From Flaccisagitta enflata (lineage: Eukaryota > Chaetognatha > Sagittoidea > Aphragmophora): a stretch of DNA of 64,000 nucleotides. Location: NCBI GenBank assembly GCA_965153355.1, contig OZ231126.1, positions 40,610,001-40,674,000 on the forward strand. Direction: 5' to 3'. Below the pieces are notes generated by a model. The model searched no databases. It worked only from the letters and a program-made list of their open reading frames with translations, and was not told the origin of the DNA. The first letter of the stretch is position 1. Every line of letters begins with the position of its first letter. Below are positions 20,529 to 37,415 of the stretch, piece after piece. Both the position numbers and the translations under genes were made by a program.

Positions 20529-21083
20529 TTTGGGGCGGAAATCTGTTCATCTGTTGAAAGGCTGTTTGCCGCAGCTGCGGCGACTCCGGCGCCGGAAGTT
20601 GTAGCATCGGCGGGAATTACGCGTGAAGCTCTTTCTGATGCGCTTGAAAGTGCAATTCCTTTTGCTAAAAAAGCGGCAAATGGAAGGTTCAAAGGACAAG
20701 CCGGAAGATCCGCGGAAAATCGGATAAAATCGAATCATGATCGCAAACGAAATGTGATTATAGGAAAGAAGCCTAGTAGTGGCGTGATGTCGTTCGTCGG
20801 TGTGCCACTCACTGTTGACTGTTACGTCGGACGCGTCGGTTTGCAGGCGACTTCGGAACAAGTCGTCAATGAGATCACTTCAAACGGCGTTGAAGTGGTT
20901 TCTATTGAAGAAAATGCAACACGTCATCAGCTGTTCAAATCGTTTAAGATCGTTATTAAGAAAGCTGATTTTGAAACGCTCAATCAGCCTGGCGTCTGGC
21001 CTGAAGGAATTATCTTCCGGCGCTTCCAACGACCTCGTACTCCACATACAGGTCAAGATGATCACCTCAACACTGACTCATAA
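20529..21083 (+). pseudogene. LINE ORF1 C-terminal half
   Basis: Open from just after a stop at 20526. An Ala-rich linker is followed by RNVIIGKKPSSGVMSFVG, then VDCYVGRV and LFKSFKIVIKKADFETL..PGVWPEGI.FRRF, the conserved C-terminal domain of this LINE ORF1 family. It ends at TAA 21081-21083, overlapping the ORF2 start by one base (TAATG). It lacks its N-terminal half, which lies inverted to the left. Confidence 0.7.
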
Positions 21084-23861
21084 TGCCTCTAAATATATTA
21101 TCTCACAATGTAAACGGTTTTAACAGAAATAAGCAATTTGTAGATGACTTATGTTCCTCTTATTCACCTGTTATTTATGGATTGCAAGAGCATTGGCTCC
21201 GGCCCCCCTGTAAAAAGTTTCCCGGAGTTAATATTTTAAAAACGATTAATCCTGAATTAGATGGCTGGGGTACAAGTGCCATGAAGAAAAGTATGCAGAC
21301 AAAAATTTTGAATGGTAGACCTTTTGGTGGCACAGGTTTTGTATGGAGTAAATCCATATCTACAGTTTTAAAACCTCGAACTGAGTATTCTAATGATAGA
21401 GTCACGGTTATTGAAATCAACACTTCCATTGGATCCATTCTTGTCATAAATTGTTACATGCCATTTTATAATGTTAACGACATTGTTTCTCAGACTGATT
21501 TGTTTGTTGACACGGTTGGGTATATCGATTATGTGATGAACGACAATCCTAACTCTAATTTTGTTATAATGGGCGACATGAATTGTGATATATATAATAG
21601 CACTAATCAATTTTCTACTATTCTTAAAAACTTTGTAACTGCACGAAATCTTTACTGCACATTTGATAGTATGTCCTCTTTCAATTCTCGGAATGACTTT
21701 ACAAGATTTAATTTAAAACAAGGATCCTATTCTTTGCTTGATTATTTTTTTGTTAGTCCTTCACTTGTTTCCCATATTGACGATGTTTCTATTCTAAATT
21801 CGGGTGATGTTCTTTCAGATCATTTTCCTATTCAATTGACACTATCTGTTGATTTGATTACGGCCCATGTATCACGTCCATCCCTCTCCTCTGTTAATAA
21901 TTGGAAAGCTATGGATGAAACTACTCGTTTTCATTTTGAAAAGATTATGGAAGAGTCTTTAGATAAAATTGAAGTTCCTTACATTTTACATGGTCATACT
22001 ACATGTAACCAAAGTGATCACATTTTTAAGATTGAAAAATATTATTGTGACATTGTAGAATGTATTAAAATTGCTGATCTTCAATTGCCGCGATGTACAC
22101 CTACGACGACAAAAGGCTTTTGGAGTGAAGAACTGTCTACGCTTAAACGTAATTCAATAGTTTCGCACGATTATTGGAAATTGCATGGTTGCCCCCGAGT
22201 TGGACCAATCTTTGATGCTAAAAAAAATGCTTGTTATCGCTACAAAATATGATTGAAACAGTGTAAGAGTTCTTTTGATCAAAGTAAAGTTGATCGTCTG
22301 AATGATGATTTGGTAAATGGTCAGCATCATAAATTTTGGAAATCATTTAAATATTTCAATTATTCTAAAGGTAGTCAAGATTCTCGTATGAATGGACTAA
22401 GTGACAACTCTCAGATTGCCGATTGTTTTGCACAGAGCTTTAATACTATTTATTCTTCATGTAATAATGTACAATCATCAAAACTGCTTTCTGATTTTCA
22501 TTTTCTTTATGACGAGTATTTTGCTAATCATGTTAACGATGACATACGTCATTTGTACTTATCTTGGCCGGAGATGCTTGATGTAATGTCTAAGTTAAAA
22601 ACTGGAAAGTCATCAGCTACGTTTATTAAATCGGAGCATATTCTTTATGGCACACCGAAATTAGCTTGGCACCTTCACTTACTTTTCAATGCCATGATCC
22701 AGCACTCTTACGTTCCTCATGAAAGATACAGAAGGAGATCACTCAGATCCACAAAATTATCGCGGTTTGACGTTAGGTGTTGTTTTCTCATTTTTGTTTG
22801 AACACGCTTTACTAATCAAAATTGGTCACTTGCTTGAGACGGACCCTCTTCAATTTGGGTACAAAAAGCGTCATTCGACTTCACATGCAATTTTTACCTT
22901 GAAGGAATGTATAGATTATTTTACGAGTCGAGGGTCCAGTGTTTTTGCAGCATTTTTGGACTGCTCTAAAGGCTTTGACAAAGTATGTCACAGTGGAATG
23001 TTTATTAAACTAATTAAACGTGGTGTACCCTTATGTATTCTGAACCTCATGATCTATTGGTACTCTAATTTAACTAGTGTTGTAAAATGGAACGGAGCTT
23101 TTAGCAAACCATTTCGTGTTTTATCCGGTGTAAGACAAGGAGGTGTGCTGAGTCCCCACTTATTTGCTATATATGTCAATGACTTGATTTTAAAGTTACG
23201 TGAATCTAAAAATGGATGTCACATTGCTGATGTATTCCTTGCGTGTATAGTATATGCAGATGACATTTGTTTACTTGCGCCTTGTAGAGCGGCACTACAA
23301 CTTCTTCTCGATACCTGTGAATCTTACGGATTATCGTGGTGTTTAACCTACAATCCATCAAAGACTAAAGTGATGGTTTTTGGTAGTTCTGACTCCCGTC
23401 CACATTTTTCTATGTACGGAAATCCATTATCATATGTTAACGAGTACAAGTATTTAGGCGTGCACGTCTTATCTGGTAAAACATTTGCCTCTTCACATGT
23501 CAAGCCACTAATTAAGTTTCGATCCTCCGCCAATACTGTTCTAAATGTGAGTAACAGACCGTCTGAACATATTTTGATGAAACTCCTCTATGCTATGTGT
23601 ATTCCAAATTTGACATATGCGGCCGATTAAATTGAATATTCGACTAAGCAGATGCAAGCTCTTAACGTTGCTCACAACGATAGTATACGTCGCATCTTTG
23701 GATACAACCGCTGGGAGAGCGTCTGTTATCTTCGCCTCTCCTGCAACTATCCTTCGCTCACCGACATCTTCTGGAAACGCTCTCGGATTTTTCACCAACG
23801 CCTTCCATCTCTCGGAAATCCAACATTGCGCTTTTTGAGTGAATTACGGGAAGCTGATTGA
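21083..23861 (+). pseudogene. LINE ORF2: apurinic-type endonuclease plus reverse transcriptase, broken
   Basis: ATG at 21083. Endonuclease motifs: SHNVNG, LQEHWL, GDMNCD and LSDHFPI, with DYFFVSP. Reverse transcriptase motifs: NYRGLTLG, FLDCSKGFDKV, GVRQGGVLSP and the catalytic YADDICLL near 23257. A C-terminal region has ALNVAHNDSIRRIFGY and RWESV. Breaks: TGA at 22250-22252 between the two domains (same frame continues), an out-of-frame deletion near 22717-22722 (frame changes just before KDTEGDHSDPQNYRG), and TAA at 23628-23630 before the last ~75 codons. It would nick the target and reverse-transcribe the LINE RNA if intact. Confidence 0.85.
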
Positions 23862-24019
23862 CTTTTTTTTTTTTTTCTCTTAGATCAATGTAACTAGTAT
23901 GTAGCTGTATGTTGCCTTTCTGCTCTGACGTTTATGTCGAATAAAAGATATTATAACTATGGCAAAGAAAAAAAGCGAACACTTTCTTTTGCTAGTTTCC
24001 GCTTAACTATGGGCCTAGA

Positions 24020-24672
24020 CCATAATAAATTCATGACCATTTGAAAGTTCTGCAAAAAATCTTCCAAATGCGACGTTGCTGGTAATTGTAGCTCTACTCG
24101 TTTAGAAATGGCAAAGGTTTGAAGAAAAAAAATCACTGATCGAAAAAAGTGCTCATTTCAATTTTTAGTCGCGTGCTACGCGACTCTACACCCCGCTTTG
24201 TCGATACGTCCGTCCGTCGGTCCGTCCCACTTTACTTTTTTGGGTTTTTGCGGTTTTTGGCCTCACTGCTCCTGCCCAAACAATCAAGTGACCTCAAATA
24301 CGGCCCCTGCCCCCCGCACGCGACTGGGGAAGCCGTGTATCTGGCCTTGTTTTCCAATGAGCGATTTTAGTCTTTCCGTTTTTGTCATTGATGCAGCTCA
24401 GGATTGTCTTAGCTACTCGTTATCCATGAGCAAATTAAAGAACTTCAGATTTTCTTTAAATGGCGCCAAGAACAAATTTCTAACTCAATGCGTCTAATTT
24501 CCATGTTAGAATAATAATAACCCATGAAAATCACGTAGTGAATTTACAAATTCTTGACAACCTGTCTTCATTCTAATGCCATTTCTAAACGGATAGAGCA
24601 AGGACATGCAACAAGGTGTCATTTGAAAGACCTTTCGCAATGCTTCAAAATGGTCATGGATTTTGCTATGTT
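24020..24672. mobile_element. Foldback element with ~95-bp inverted arms, carrying a nested family H element
   Basis: Left arm 24020-24117 (CATGACCATTTGAAAG ... CGTTTAGAAATGGCA) is the near-complement of right arm 24575-24672. Words such as CCGTTTAGAAAT and CTTTCA.ATGA are shared with the arms of the element at 41.5 kb, so both belong to one family. A hairpin-ended family H element sits inside. No coding capacity. Confidence 0.65.
24162..24352 (-). mobile_element. Family H short hairpin-ended element (24.2 kb)
   Basis: T-run, hairpin AGTCGCGTGCTACGCGACT (24167-24185), CTACACCCCGCTTTGTCG, a GTCCGTCCG tract, TTTTTGGCCTCACTGCTCC, then GCACGCGACTGGGG and GGCCTTGTTT. Closely similar to the copies at 49.3, 56.0 and 56.6 kb. 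Confidence 0.85.
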
Positions 24673-25390
24673 AGAATATCGTTTCAGAATCAACGTAAAG
24701 TGTGACCATGAAGCAATGAGACAGTAAGGTTATGGGGCGCTTCTATCCATGATACTCAAGTAAACTGTGGACGTCGTTTATAAAATGCTATCACGTCATT
24801 GCTTAAAACGGAGCTGTCGATTGGTTTCATGGCCTATTACATCTTGTAAATAAGTAACTATCGCAAATGTTAAATTTTCATCTATTTTTCGTGACAATTT
24901 TGATATAATCACTGTGAATTTGTTTACATGAAAAGGCATTTTTAGAGACATCTTTTTGGAATACTTAGACTTGAATAAAACTGATTGGTCGGTGTGATAT
25001 TCTATCAGACATTCTATCAAATATTCTATTCATGTATTATCAATCAACACAAATGTTCGTTTTCTAGTATCAAGAACAACAAGAAATAGACTTTCCGAAG
25101 ATACTGAGACTCTTGAGTTAGATTTTATGTCGCTGATACACTAGAAGTATATATTTCTTTTTTTGAAAAATCAACCAATACTCATTTTGTTTATGTCTTA
25201 GATACTAGAAAGATGTTTTAGATGGTAGAAGGATGAATTCAAGGAAAAATGTATTCAAAAGGAATGCATTAAACGTACGAATCAATTACTCATCATAATT
25301 TCAATCGACCAAACATCCTCGTTAAAAACCGCGAACTGTATTCCAATATATTCATCATCTATGACGCCTTTGATTCTAGAGTAAGGAATA
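24673..25390. other. AT-rich intergenic stretch between LINE/foldback and ENPP-like gene
   Basis: No coding frame, repeat array or RNA gene recognised. Confidence 0.4.
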
Positions 25391-25392
25391 AG

Positions 25393-25397
25393 ATGGG

Positions 25398-25442
<45 letters not shown>

Positions 25443-25541
25443 CGTTGTCGTTGTCGTTGTTGTCGTTGTTGTTGTTGTTGTTAGTTTCGTTTTGTTTCTG
25501 CTGTTGCTGTTATTGTTGTTACTGTTGTTGGTTTTGTTGTG

Positions 25542-25587
<46 letters not shown>

Positions 25588-25592
25588 GCTGT
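25393..25592. repeat. (TTG)n microsatellite with a central interruption
   Basis: TTG/TCG units to 25481, an irregular middle, then TTG again to about 25590. Bases 25593-25871, downstream of the ENPP-like stop codon, are A-rich with no gene seen. Confidence 0.9.
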
Positions 25593-25871
25593 TGTTTTCA
25601 TTTTCGTCATTAGTAGAATGGGTGCGAGGAGTATTTCAAAATAAAAGTAGAAATTGAAGTTTGTCATTTGCTATTCGCCAATGAGAACATATTAAGAAAA
25701 AGTTCTTAGTTTGATTGATGAGCAAGAAAATAACTCGCTGCGATGAAAAAAAAAAGAAGCAAAAAACAAAACATAAGAACAAAAAAAAAAAAAAAACCTT
25801 GAAGGTATCACAAATCAAAGCTAGACACTGAAAAAAGAAATAACAAAAGCTTCCTAATCAAGAAAACGGAT

Positions 25872-30333
<4,462 letters not shown>

Positions 30334-30689
30334 CTGAAAGAGAGAAGAAAGAAAAAAAACATGTTACATTCAAACCTCAGTGCCGAAGAAGAAATGAAAT
30401 AAAAGAACGAGTTCACATTTCAGTTAAAATTTCGTTTAACCAGGCCAACTAGGCCATGGTTAATGATGGTTTACCTATGAATATATTGCTATGACAATAG
30501 TACTTTCACAGGTGTTACCCTCAACATGGTTACGCTTCCTTTATGCTCCACTCTTTAGTCAAACATTTCACCTTTGATTCCGTATAATAATCAGTTTGTT
30601 CACATTTTACATGCAAAATGTCGATTTCAAGGTTCAAAAACAGATACACATGATCCCTTTCTCTGTATCCATCTTCGTTTTCCTTCCCT
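30334..30689. other. Intron or intergenic sequence 5' of exon A
   Basis: Should contain the upstream intron of the ENPP-like gene. It carries CAGGCCAACTAGGCC at 30441, resembling the start of the family H GGTGC subtype. The next upstream ENPP exon was not recognised here or further right. Confidence 0.4.
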
Positions 30690-31115
30690 ATTCTTCATCT
30701 CTGAGACCTAGATACTGGCTTTGAGACCCATATACTGACCTCTGAGACCCGGATACTAATCTCTGAAACCCAAATCCTGGCCTCTGAGACCCAGATACCG
30801 TCCTCCTGGACCCGCCTAGCCTCCAGGGCCCATATCTTGGCCTCCAGGACCCACACCCTGACCTTAAAGACCTAGATCCTGGTCTCCATGGATCTTGATC
30901 CAAGTCTCCATGGCACTGATCCGAGTCTCCGTAATCCAGAGCCTTGTTATGTCTCTGGGATCTACATCCTGGACAGCAGGACGGACGGATGGACGGACGG
31001 ACCAATCTGCAGCAGTTCGTCTCCTTTGGAGCCGCTGCCTTGCTCCTCCCTCAACTAACAAACAACAACCAGGGCGCGGGAATCGCTGACCATGTACTGC
31101 CTTTGGGCTGCTATT
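30690..31115. mobile_element. Family F element remnant with ~20-22 bp array (30.7 kb)
   Basis: Tandem units of the form CTCTGAGACCCAGATACTGG from 30698 to about 30960, a GGACGGACGG patch, then TTTGGAGCCGCTGCC and GGGAATCGCTGACCATGTACTG, the inverted form of the family's GGTCAGCGGTACC head. Confidence 0.55.
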
Positions 31116-32940
31116 ACTTTTCCCCGTTGCATCACCAAGGGACGTTTTCTAATCGCATTCTACGCCAACCTCCTAAACATGTTTATCCTGAGCTCTTTGA
31201 CTCCTTTCCATACAATCTCCTTTGCCTACTTCCACACATTTTCTGTAATTACAATATGAGTGAAAAAAAAAGGAAAATCCAATAACAAATGGCGAAACGG
31301 AAAAGTGCCATGAAAATCTTTGCTGCACGTGAGACTCATTATCAGCAAAGTACAGGTGCGCTAAACTGCGTTTGTGCGCAGCACACTCAAGACGTTTTTA
31401 TGCTTTGTAGATGTGGTCGTATTCTGTGCAGTCTCTTCACTGCCTAGTTCTTTTATGCTATACTTCTTTAGTTACGCAATCTGTTGGTCCGTTGGTTCGG
31501 TGGTTGGTCTGTAACACACTGATTCGCCCACTCTCAAAATTAAACGAACTGAAAAGGGATCAAAATTGAGAGTAAAAATGCATTGAGAGGGCTGAAATTT
31601 GACACAGAGATAGTTAAAACATAGTATTTTCAGAAACCGAGATCAAATAGAGCATTCTCACTAGTGCGTGGCCCTGGTTGTGCGCTATGTCAAAAATGTG
31701 ATGGAAGTTTTTGACTGATTTCGACAAGAAATCTTTTTATGAGGAGACGGCACAATCTGTCATTTTTTTCCATATAAGCGGGGAGAAAACTGTCATTCCC
31801 GAGTTGTCATGTAACTACGAAGCAACAATGACGCATTGAGAATAAGAAACAGCCTCACTAAGTGTCTGATTCCCATGACAAATAGGTTAGTTTCACTGGT
31901 CAATTTGGAACTTCCATCAGAATTACAGTGGAATGACGTCAATCGAAAAAAGAGATTAGGAGCCATTGGTTGACATTCTTTGGACAATTCTTGTAACACC
32001 CTGCTGGAAATTACATATTTTAAAGTTACCTTAACACTCAGACTCTTCATAAGTAATTCATAAAGCACTTACAGACTTGCTCTGATCCCAGTTCGCCATA
32101 TTTTGAGAGGGGTGTTAGCCGCTCTGCTTATCACACTTAGGTATTCTTTTTAAGTGTTTATGAACTCTTCGGTTCTATCGCATGCGACTGGGATTGCCTT
32201 TTATGGTTTATCTGACATTGTCAAGTTTAAGATTGTAAGAGCCATCACAGGATTGTCACGTTGTGAAAATATCTTTAATGTATGTGCTCCACTATTCCAG
32301 CAAACCATGTCATTTGGATTTCTCTCTCCAAATTTGGTCTGTTGGGAACAGACAGGACTCCTGTGGGAGAAATTGCTCAATATCGAAGTATCAGATCATG
32401 AGTTATGATTAACAGTTGTTATGTGTTATAAAAGTTGGTGTTAATAATTGTAAATGGGAGACATATGGTTTATCTAATGAACAAATTTTATCCATACAAA
32501 CACATTCTTCCTGATTTTTGCATGAAACTCTATTCATGAACTTGTTTAGCTCAAAAATGCACTTTTAATCTTGCGTAACTGAATGGTACACATGCAGCTT
32601 TAAACCCTTGTTAATCCACTTCTAATTTTTCATCCTAGTGTGCACGAAATTCGCACATGTGGCTTAATTGGTTAACTAATTTAGCTCGACTTCTTTCTCC
32701 AGACCCGAACTCAGCTGCAAAGGAAAACGAAATATTTCAACCGAGTTTAACTTGCACCGTTGAAACTACTGTGAGACGTGCAAAAACCTCTGCTTGAAAG
32801 CATTAACACTTCATGTTCAATAATGATTATATTGCGGCGGAGCATTATAAGAGTCTAATAAGTGAAATTTGAAATTTAACGAGATCTATTGACCCAGACA
32901 CTAAAGACACGTAACAGAATCGAATGTCTTTCTAATGACG
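31116..32940. other. Unique-looking intergenic stretch, no gene recognised
   Basis: Short open frames at 31793-32068 (minus) and 32154-32408 (plus) have no motif or splice context that I can support. A GGTCCGTTGGTTCGG patch at 31484-31510 hints at a decayed family H element. Confidence 0.4.
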
Positions 32941-32959
32941 TTAAAGATAGATGATACAT

Positions 32960-33187
<228 letters not shown>

Positions 33188-33240
33188 CAATAAAAACTTC
33201 CCGCCTGGAAACAAGTTTGAAAGAAGGGTGATCCTTCCAG

Positions 33241-33406
33241 AACAAGGCCGGATACACGGCCAATCCCAGTTGCGGACGGCTGGGCAGGGGCGGAAATGCG
33301 CGTTTTCACACTTTTCGACTCGTGTTCACGGACGGACGGACGGACGGACCGACGGACCGACAGACGGACAAAGGCTGTTATAGAGTTGCGTATCCGCAAT
33401 TAAAAA
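33241..33406 (+). mobile_element. Family H short hairpin-ended element, AGTTGCG subtype (33.2 kb)
   Basis: ACAAGGCCGGATACACGG, then the word AGTTGCGGAC (33268-33277), GGGCAGGGGCGG, a GGACGGACCGAC tract, TATAG, the hairpin AGTTGCGTATCCGCAATT (33384-33401) and AAAAA. The stem differs from the AGTCGCG copies on both arms and in the internal word. Confidence 0.85.
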
Positions 33407-34228
33407 TAGAACGACAGATTGGTGCTTCGATTGTAACCAGTGTGGTACACTACCGCTCAAATTTTCTTTTTTTCCCTGCATATCTTTCTGTGTTCCGTAT
33501 TTCCGCTATTTTCTTGTGTTCATATCATTTGTGTATTACTTCGTTTCCGCCTTTTGGTCAATCCATCTTTCTTGAAAAACGTCTATCACATAGGCGTCAG
33601 TTTGCATTTTCATATCATATCATTTCATATCAAATCATATCGTTTGTTAGAATCGAAAAGTGCAGAAACGAGAATTTCTGCCCCTGCCCTCCCGTCCGCG
33701 ATGATAGTGTAATCCCGCTTTCACGTCTATCTCTGACTTCAGTTCTAACTATCTTTTTTCCTCTTTCTTCCTGCACTCTTTAATCTGTTTGTCTCAGTCT
33801 CTTTCTCCTTTCTTCCATTTATTCCTAGCTAGTCATTGAACACCACTTTGGGACGAATTAGTGAAAAAAAAGAAAGACCCCTCCATGGTTAGGTTACTTT
33901 GCTGTAGATATCATACATAGGATGAAATCATTTTCATATTTGGTCTTCTACCAATGAATAGTCTATAGCATTTTTTTTCTCTGAAAATAGATAAAAAGAG
34001 TATGGCAGTTAGTTTGATCTTTACTTCTAACTTGTTGTAGTATTGTCATTTATACCTAAATGTAACATTTTGATTTGTATGGAAAAAGCTTAGTAGCTGT
34101 TCTCTTCTTGTCTTACTTTTGAAGAAAAGATAAAAAGAAATTTCTTTTCATCGCTGTTGAAGCTCATAACTTAGTGCAGTTGAAGAACACTATCGAATTG
34201 GGTGACTTAATGGCACAGAGCTATAAAC
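33407..34228. other. Intergenic stretch, no gene seen
   Basis: Pyrimidine-rich. Contains a dispersed-repeat piece CCCTCCCGTCCGCGATG at 33687 and CATATCAT short repeats at 33612-33642. Confidence 0.4.
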
Positions 34229-34490
34229 ATATCTTCTCCTTGCCGCTGGATGCACCCTCCACTTGGACATAACCACCAGTGCTGAGCAGCCTCCAGTGCT
34301 GAGCAGCCTCCCTCTTCTTAACTAGCTTGACGATGTTCAAAACAAATATTTCTTTTTAGTTACTGGATGTAACCTTCAATTCCACAGATCCCTAAGTGCT
34401 AAGCGCCATCCTACTTCTTGACTAATCGGTGGAGAACAAAACAAATGTCTTCTCATTGCTGTTGGACGCACCCTCTGCTGGGACTTTCCC
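34229..34490. repeat. ~100-119 bp degenerate tandem repeat, three units
   Basis: Units begin near 34229, 34348 and 34445 with TCTTCTC.TTGC.G.TGGA.GCACCCTC. The first contains a doubled GTGCTGAGCAGCCTCC. Confidence 0.6.
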
Positions 34491-35049
34491 GTTTTATTAC
34501 CGCAATTCTGGGCGCTACGCCATATGACGCTTTTATAGTGAGCGTCATAGGTGATATGAGGATGAGGATAAGGGGGTGAGGGATGGGCTTGGTTGGTAAA
34601 GGTGGGTATACCATATAACGATCAGCACAATGAGTAGCACAAGAATTGGATTTAAGGCGGGTCACTTGTAAGGGAGATGTTGGTATTCTTCAATGCTTTC
34701 ATGTGTGATTCCGTTAAGCAGAGTTCAGTCTGTAGTGAAAGATTCATAGGAAACCCAAGTGAACTTCATTAAGTTCTATCTTAGAAAAGGTACTTCATGA
34801 GAAGAACAACGAAATTTTGGATAACTCAATAAAGAACCGATCTGTAACAACGGTTAGAGTGCTCTTCTGTTAAATGATTATAAATTTTTAGGTACAGTGT
34901 GGTTCATGTAATAACAGCCTAAACTGGAGGAAGGTATTGAAGTATCTTGATTCTATTTGAAAACTGTGATATTCAAAATAATAGTTGCTCAATTGACGCT
35001 TGCGTTTTCTGGTTGCCATAGAAATCAAATACTTTGTGTCTCTCTGTCC

Positions 35050-35408
<359 letters not shown>

Positions 35409-35573
35409 TCCTTCAGTTTGTCACTCACTGTCTCCGTCTATTTTTTTTCACCATGTATGTGACAAGGTGATTTGAAATCACGCGGTCCATTTAGCTCAGA
35501 GCTAGAACAAGTTCTTGATTGCCATATTTGTCATTTTGGAAGGAAGCCCGCCGGAAAGATAGATCCAGGAAGA

Positions 35574-35982
35574 AGATGAAGAAGAAGAAGAAGAAGAAGA
35601 AGAAGAAGAAGATGAAGAAGAAGAAGAAGAAGAAGAAGAAGAAGAAGAAGAAGAAGAAGAAGAAGAAGAAGAGGAAGGAGAAGAAGAGGAAGAAGAAGAA
35701 GAAGCAGAAGAAGAAGCAGAAGAAGAAGCAGAAGAAGAAGCAGAAGAAGAAGCAGAAGAAGAAGACAAAGAAGAAGAAGAAGAAGAAGAAGAAGAAGAAG
35801 AAGAAGAAAAAGAAAAAGAAAAAGAAAAAGAAAAAGAAGCAGAAGAAGAAGAAGAAAAAGAAGAAGAAGAAGAAGAAGAAGAAGAAGAAGAAGAAGAAGA
35901 AGAAGAAGAAGAAGAAGAAGAAGAAGAAGAAGAAGAAGAAGAAGAAGGAAAAGAAGAAGAAGAAAAAGATGAAGTAGAAAAA
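35574..35982. repeat. (GAA)n microsatellite
   Basis: GAA units with regular GCA (GAAGAAGCA) and AAA variants. Purine-strand triplet tract of about 400 bp. Confidence 0.97.
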
Positions 35983-35993
35983 AAGAACAAAAC

Positions 35994-36400
35994 CAATAGT
36001 CGCAAAAGCGTTAGATGGTCAGCGGTACCTATGCCCTGCCTTAGTAGGTTGTGGCTGAAGTTGGAGGGGAGCAGGGCAGTGGCCCCGAAGGGGTCGATAA
36101 CCTATGCTTTCACACAGGGGAATTTTCTCCTCGAGGCCAAACTTTGGGCCTCAAAGATTTGATTTTAGCTATAAGATGGGATTTGGGCCTTGAGGATGGG
36201 ATTTCGACCTCAAGACTGGGATTTGGGCCTCGAGGCTGGGATATGGCTTCAAGGCTGGGATATGGCTTCGAGGCTGGGATATGGGCCTGGAGGTGGGGGG
36301 GGGGGAGACAGAGAAGGAGGAGAAGAAGGAGGAGGAGAAAATTCCCCTGTGTGAAAGCATAGGTCATTAATTCCTTTAGGGCCGCTGCCCAAAAAGAAGA
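35994..36400 (+). mobile_element. Family F foldback minisatellite element (36.0 kb)
   Basis: Head TAGTCGCAAAAGCGTTA (35998) and GGTCAGCGGTACC; left arm GGGCAGTGGCCCCGAAGGGG then CTATGCTTTCACACAGGGGA (36102-36121); a core of ~20-bp units (GGGATTTGGGCCTCGAGGCT type, 36140-36290); a run of G; and a right arm that is the complement of the left (36331-36390), ending GCCGCTGCCC plus an A-run. Confidence 0.8.
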
Positions 36401-36582
36401 AATGAGCGAACAAGAGGAATGGGGAATGAGGGAAAAGAACATGATGTCACCTGGAAAAGCTTCATCATTGCCATTCTCACTCTCTTGTCTCTTCCTTGCT
36501 GGAAAACAAATTGAGTAGAACATCTTGATTCCTCACCAAAAAACATCAAAATTACAAAAGCAGCAACGAGATGACAAAGAAA

Positions 36583-36584
36583 GC

Positions 36585-36676
<92 letters not shown>
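36583..36676. repeat. (CAA)n microsatellite
   Basis: About 94 bp of pure AAC/CAA. Confidence 0.97.
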
Positions 36677-36678
<2 letters not shown>

Positions 36679-36831
36679 ACAGCTCTCATCGACAACAAAT
36701 TTCAGAGGCAACATCAACCGACGACAATAACAAATGCGTACTTCGTGAGATTGGAATGATAGCTTCGGCTCGAGTTCCACGTTGCGCATCTCCACATCTA
36801 GGCAAGGAACGATGCGACGCTTTAGCTTCAA

Positions 36832-36840
36832 ACAACAACA

Positions 36841-36880
<40 letters not shown>

Positions 36881-36899
36881 TAACGATAACAGCATTTTT

Positions 36900-36978
<79 letters not shown>

Positions 36979-36980
36979 GC

Positions 36981-37015
<35 letters not shown>

Positions 37016-37028
37016 AAACAACATCGAT

Positions 37029-37120
<92 letters not shown>

Positions 37121-37134
37121 AAGCAACAACAACC
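36832..37134. repeat. Compound (GAC)n and (CAA)n microsatellite
   Basis: AACAACAACGACGACGACG to 36880, an irregular GATAACGATAAC, then CAA to 37134 with single CAGCAA and CAAAAACATCGAT interruptions. Poly-Asn frames are not genes. Confidence 0.95.
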
Positions 37135-37163
37135 TTCCTTTCCATCAGCAATAATAAAAAGAT

Positions 37164-37415
37164 AGCAGGTGACGTATTGTCTGGCAGCGAAAGCGTTTTG
37201 GCTCAACTTCTCTTCCAATGCCGAAATTGCATCGCCATCAAAGAGTGGAAGAGAGAGAATGTCGGCATTGGCGGGAAACGCCGGTATTTTCCGGCATCGT
37301 TGGATTGGCCGTTGCTGCCGGAAATTGCCGATGGTTTGCCGGGAAAAACGACTTACCTTCTGGCGGATCCGAAGACGAGCTCAAGCGCATCTTTTGTTAC
37401 ATTTCATGCTGGTTT
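37164..37415 (+). CDS. Possible exon of an unknown gene
   Basis: After an acceptor-like AAGATAGCAG the sequence becomes GC-balanced and non-repetitive, with an open frame (LAQLLFQCRNCIAIKEWKRE, ASLDWPLLPEIADGLPGK, TTYLLADPKTSSS). A GTTTGC possible donor follows at about 37412. The other plus frames are also open, so codon evidence is weak. Not recognised. Confidence 0.25.

Larger units (their letters stand above)
19701..23963 (+). mobile_element. APE-type LINE (CR1/jockey-like) with inverted 5' end, inactive
   Basis: Plus-strand 20529-23861 carries the C-terminal half of ORF1 and all of ORF2. The N-terminal half of ORF1 lies on the minus strand at 20363-19701, so the 5' part is flipped. A polyadenylation-like AATAAA sits at 23940 and the end is near 23963. 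AAAGAAAAA occurs at 19692-19700 and 23964-23972 and may be the target-site duplication, though it is low complexity. Lesions: the inversion, an in-frame TGA, an out-of-frame deletion and an in-frame TAA. Confidence 0.8.

Noticed and set aside
22250-22252. TGA as selenocysteine or programmed readthrough in LINE ORF2
   Set aside because: The element also has a frameshift, another stop and an inversion, so a simple inactivating mutation is more likely.
19692-23972. AAAGAAAAA as a certain LINE target-site duplication
   Set aside because: Position fits both ends, but a 9-bp A-rich word is easily found by chance; kept only as a possibility.
31793-32408. Two short frames as missing 5' exons of the ENPP-like gene
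   Set aside because: Neither shows the family's catalytic Thr region or HGLYPE-like motif, and one is on the wrong strand.
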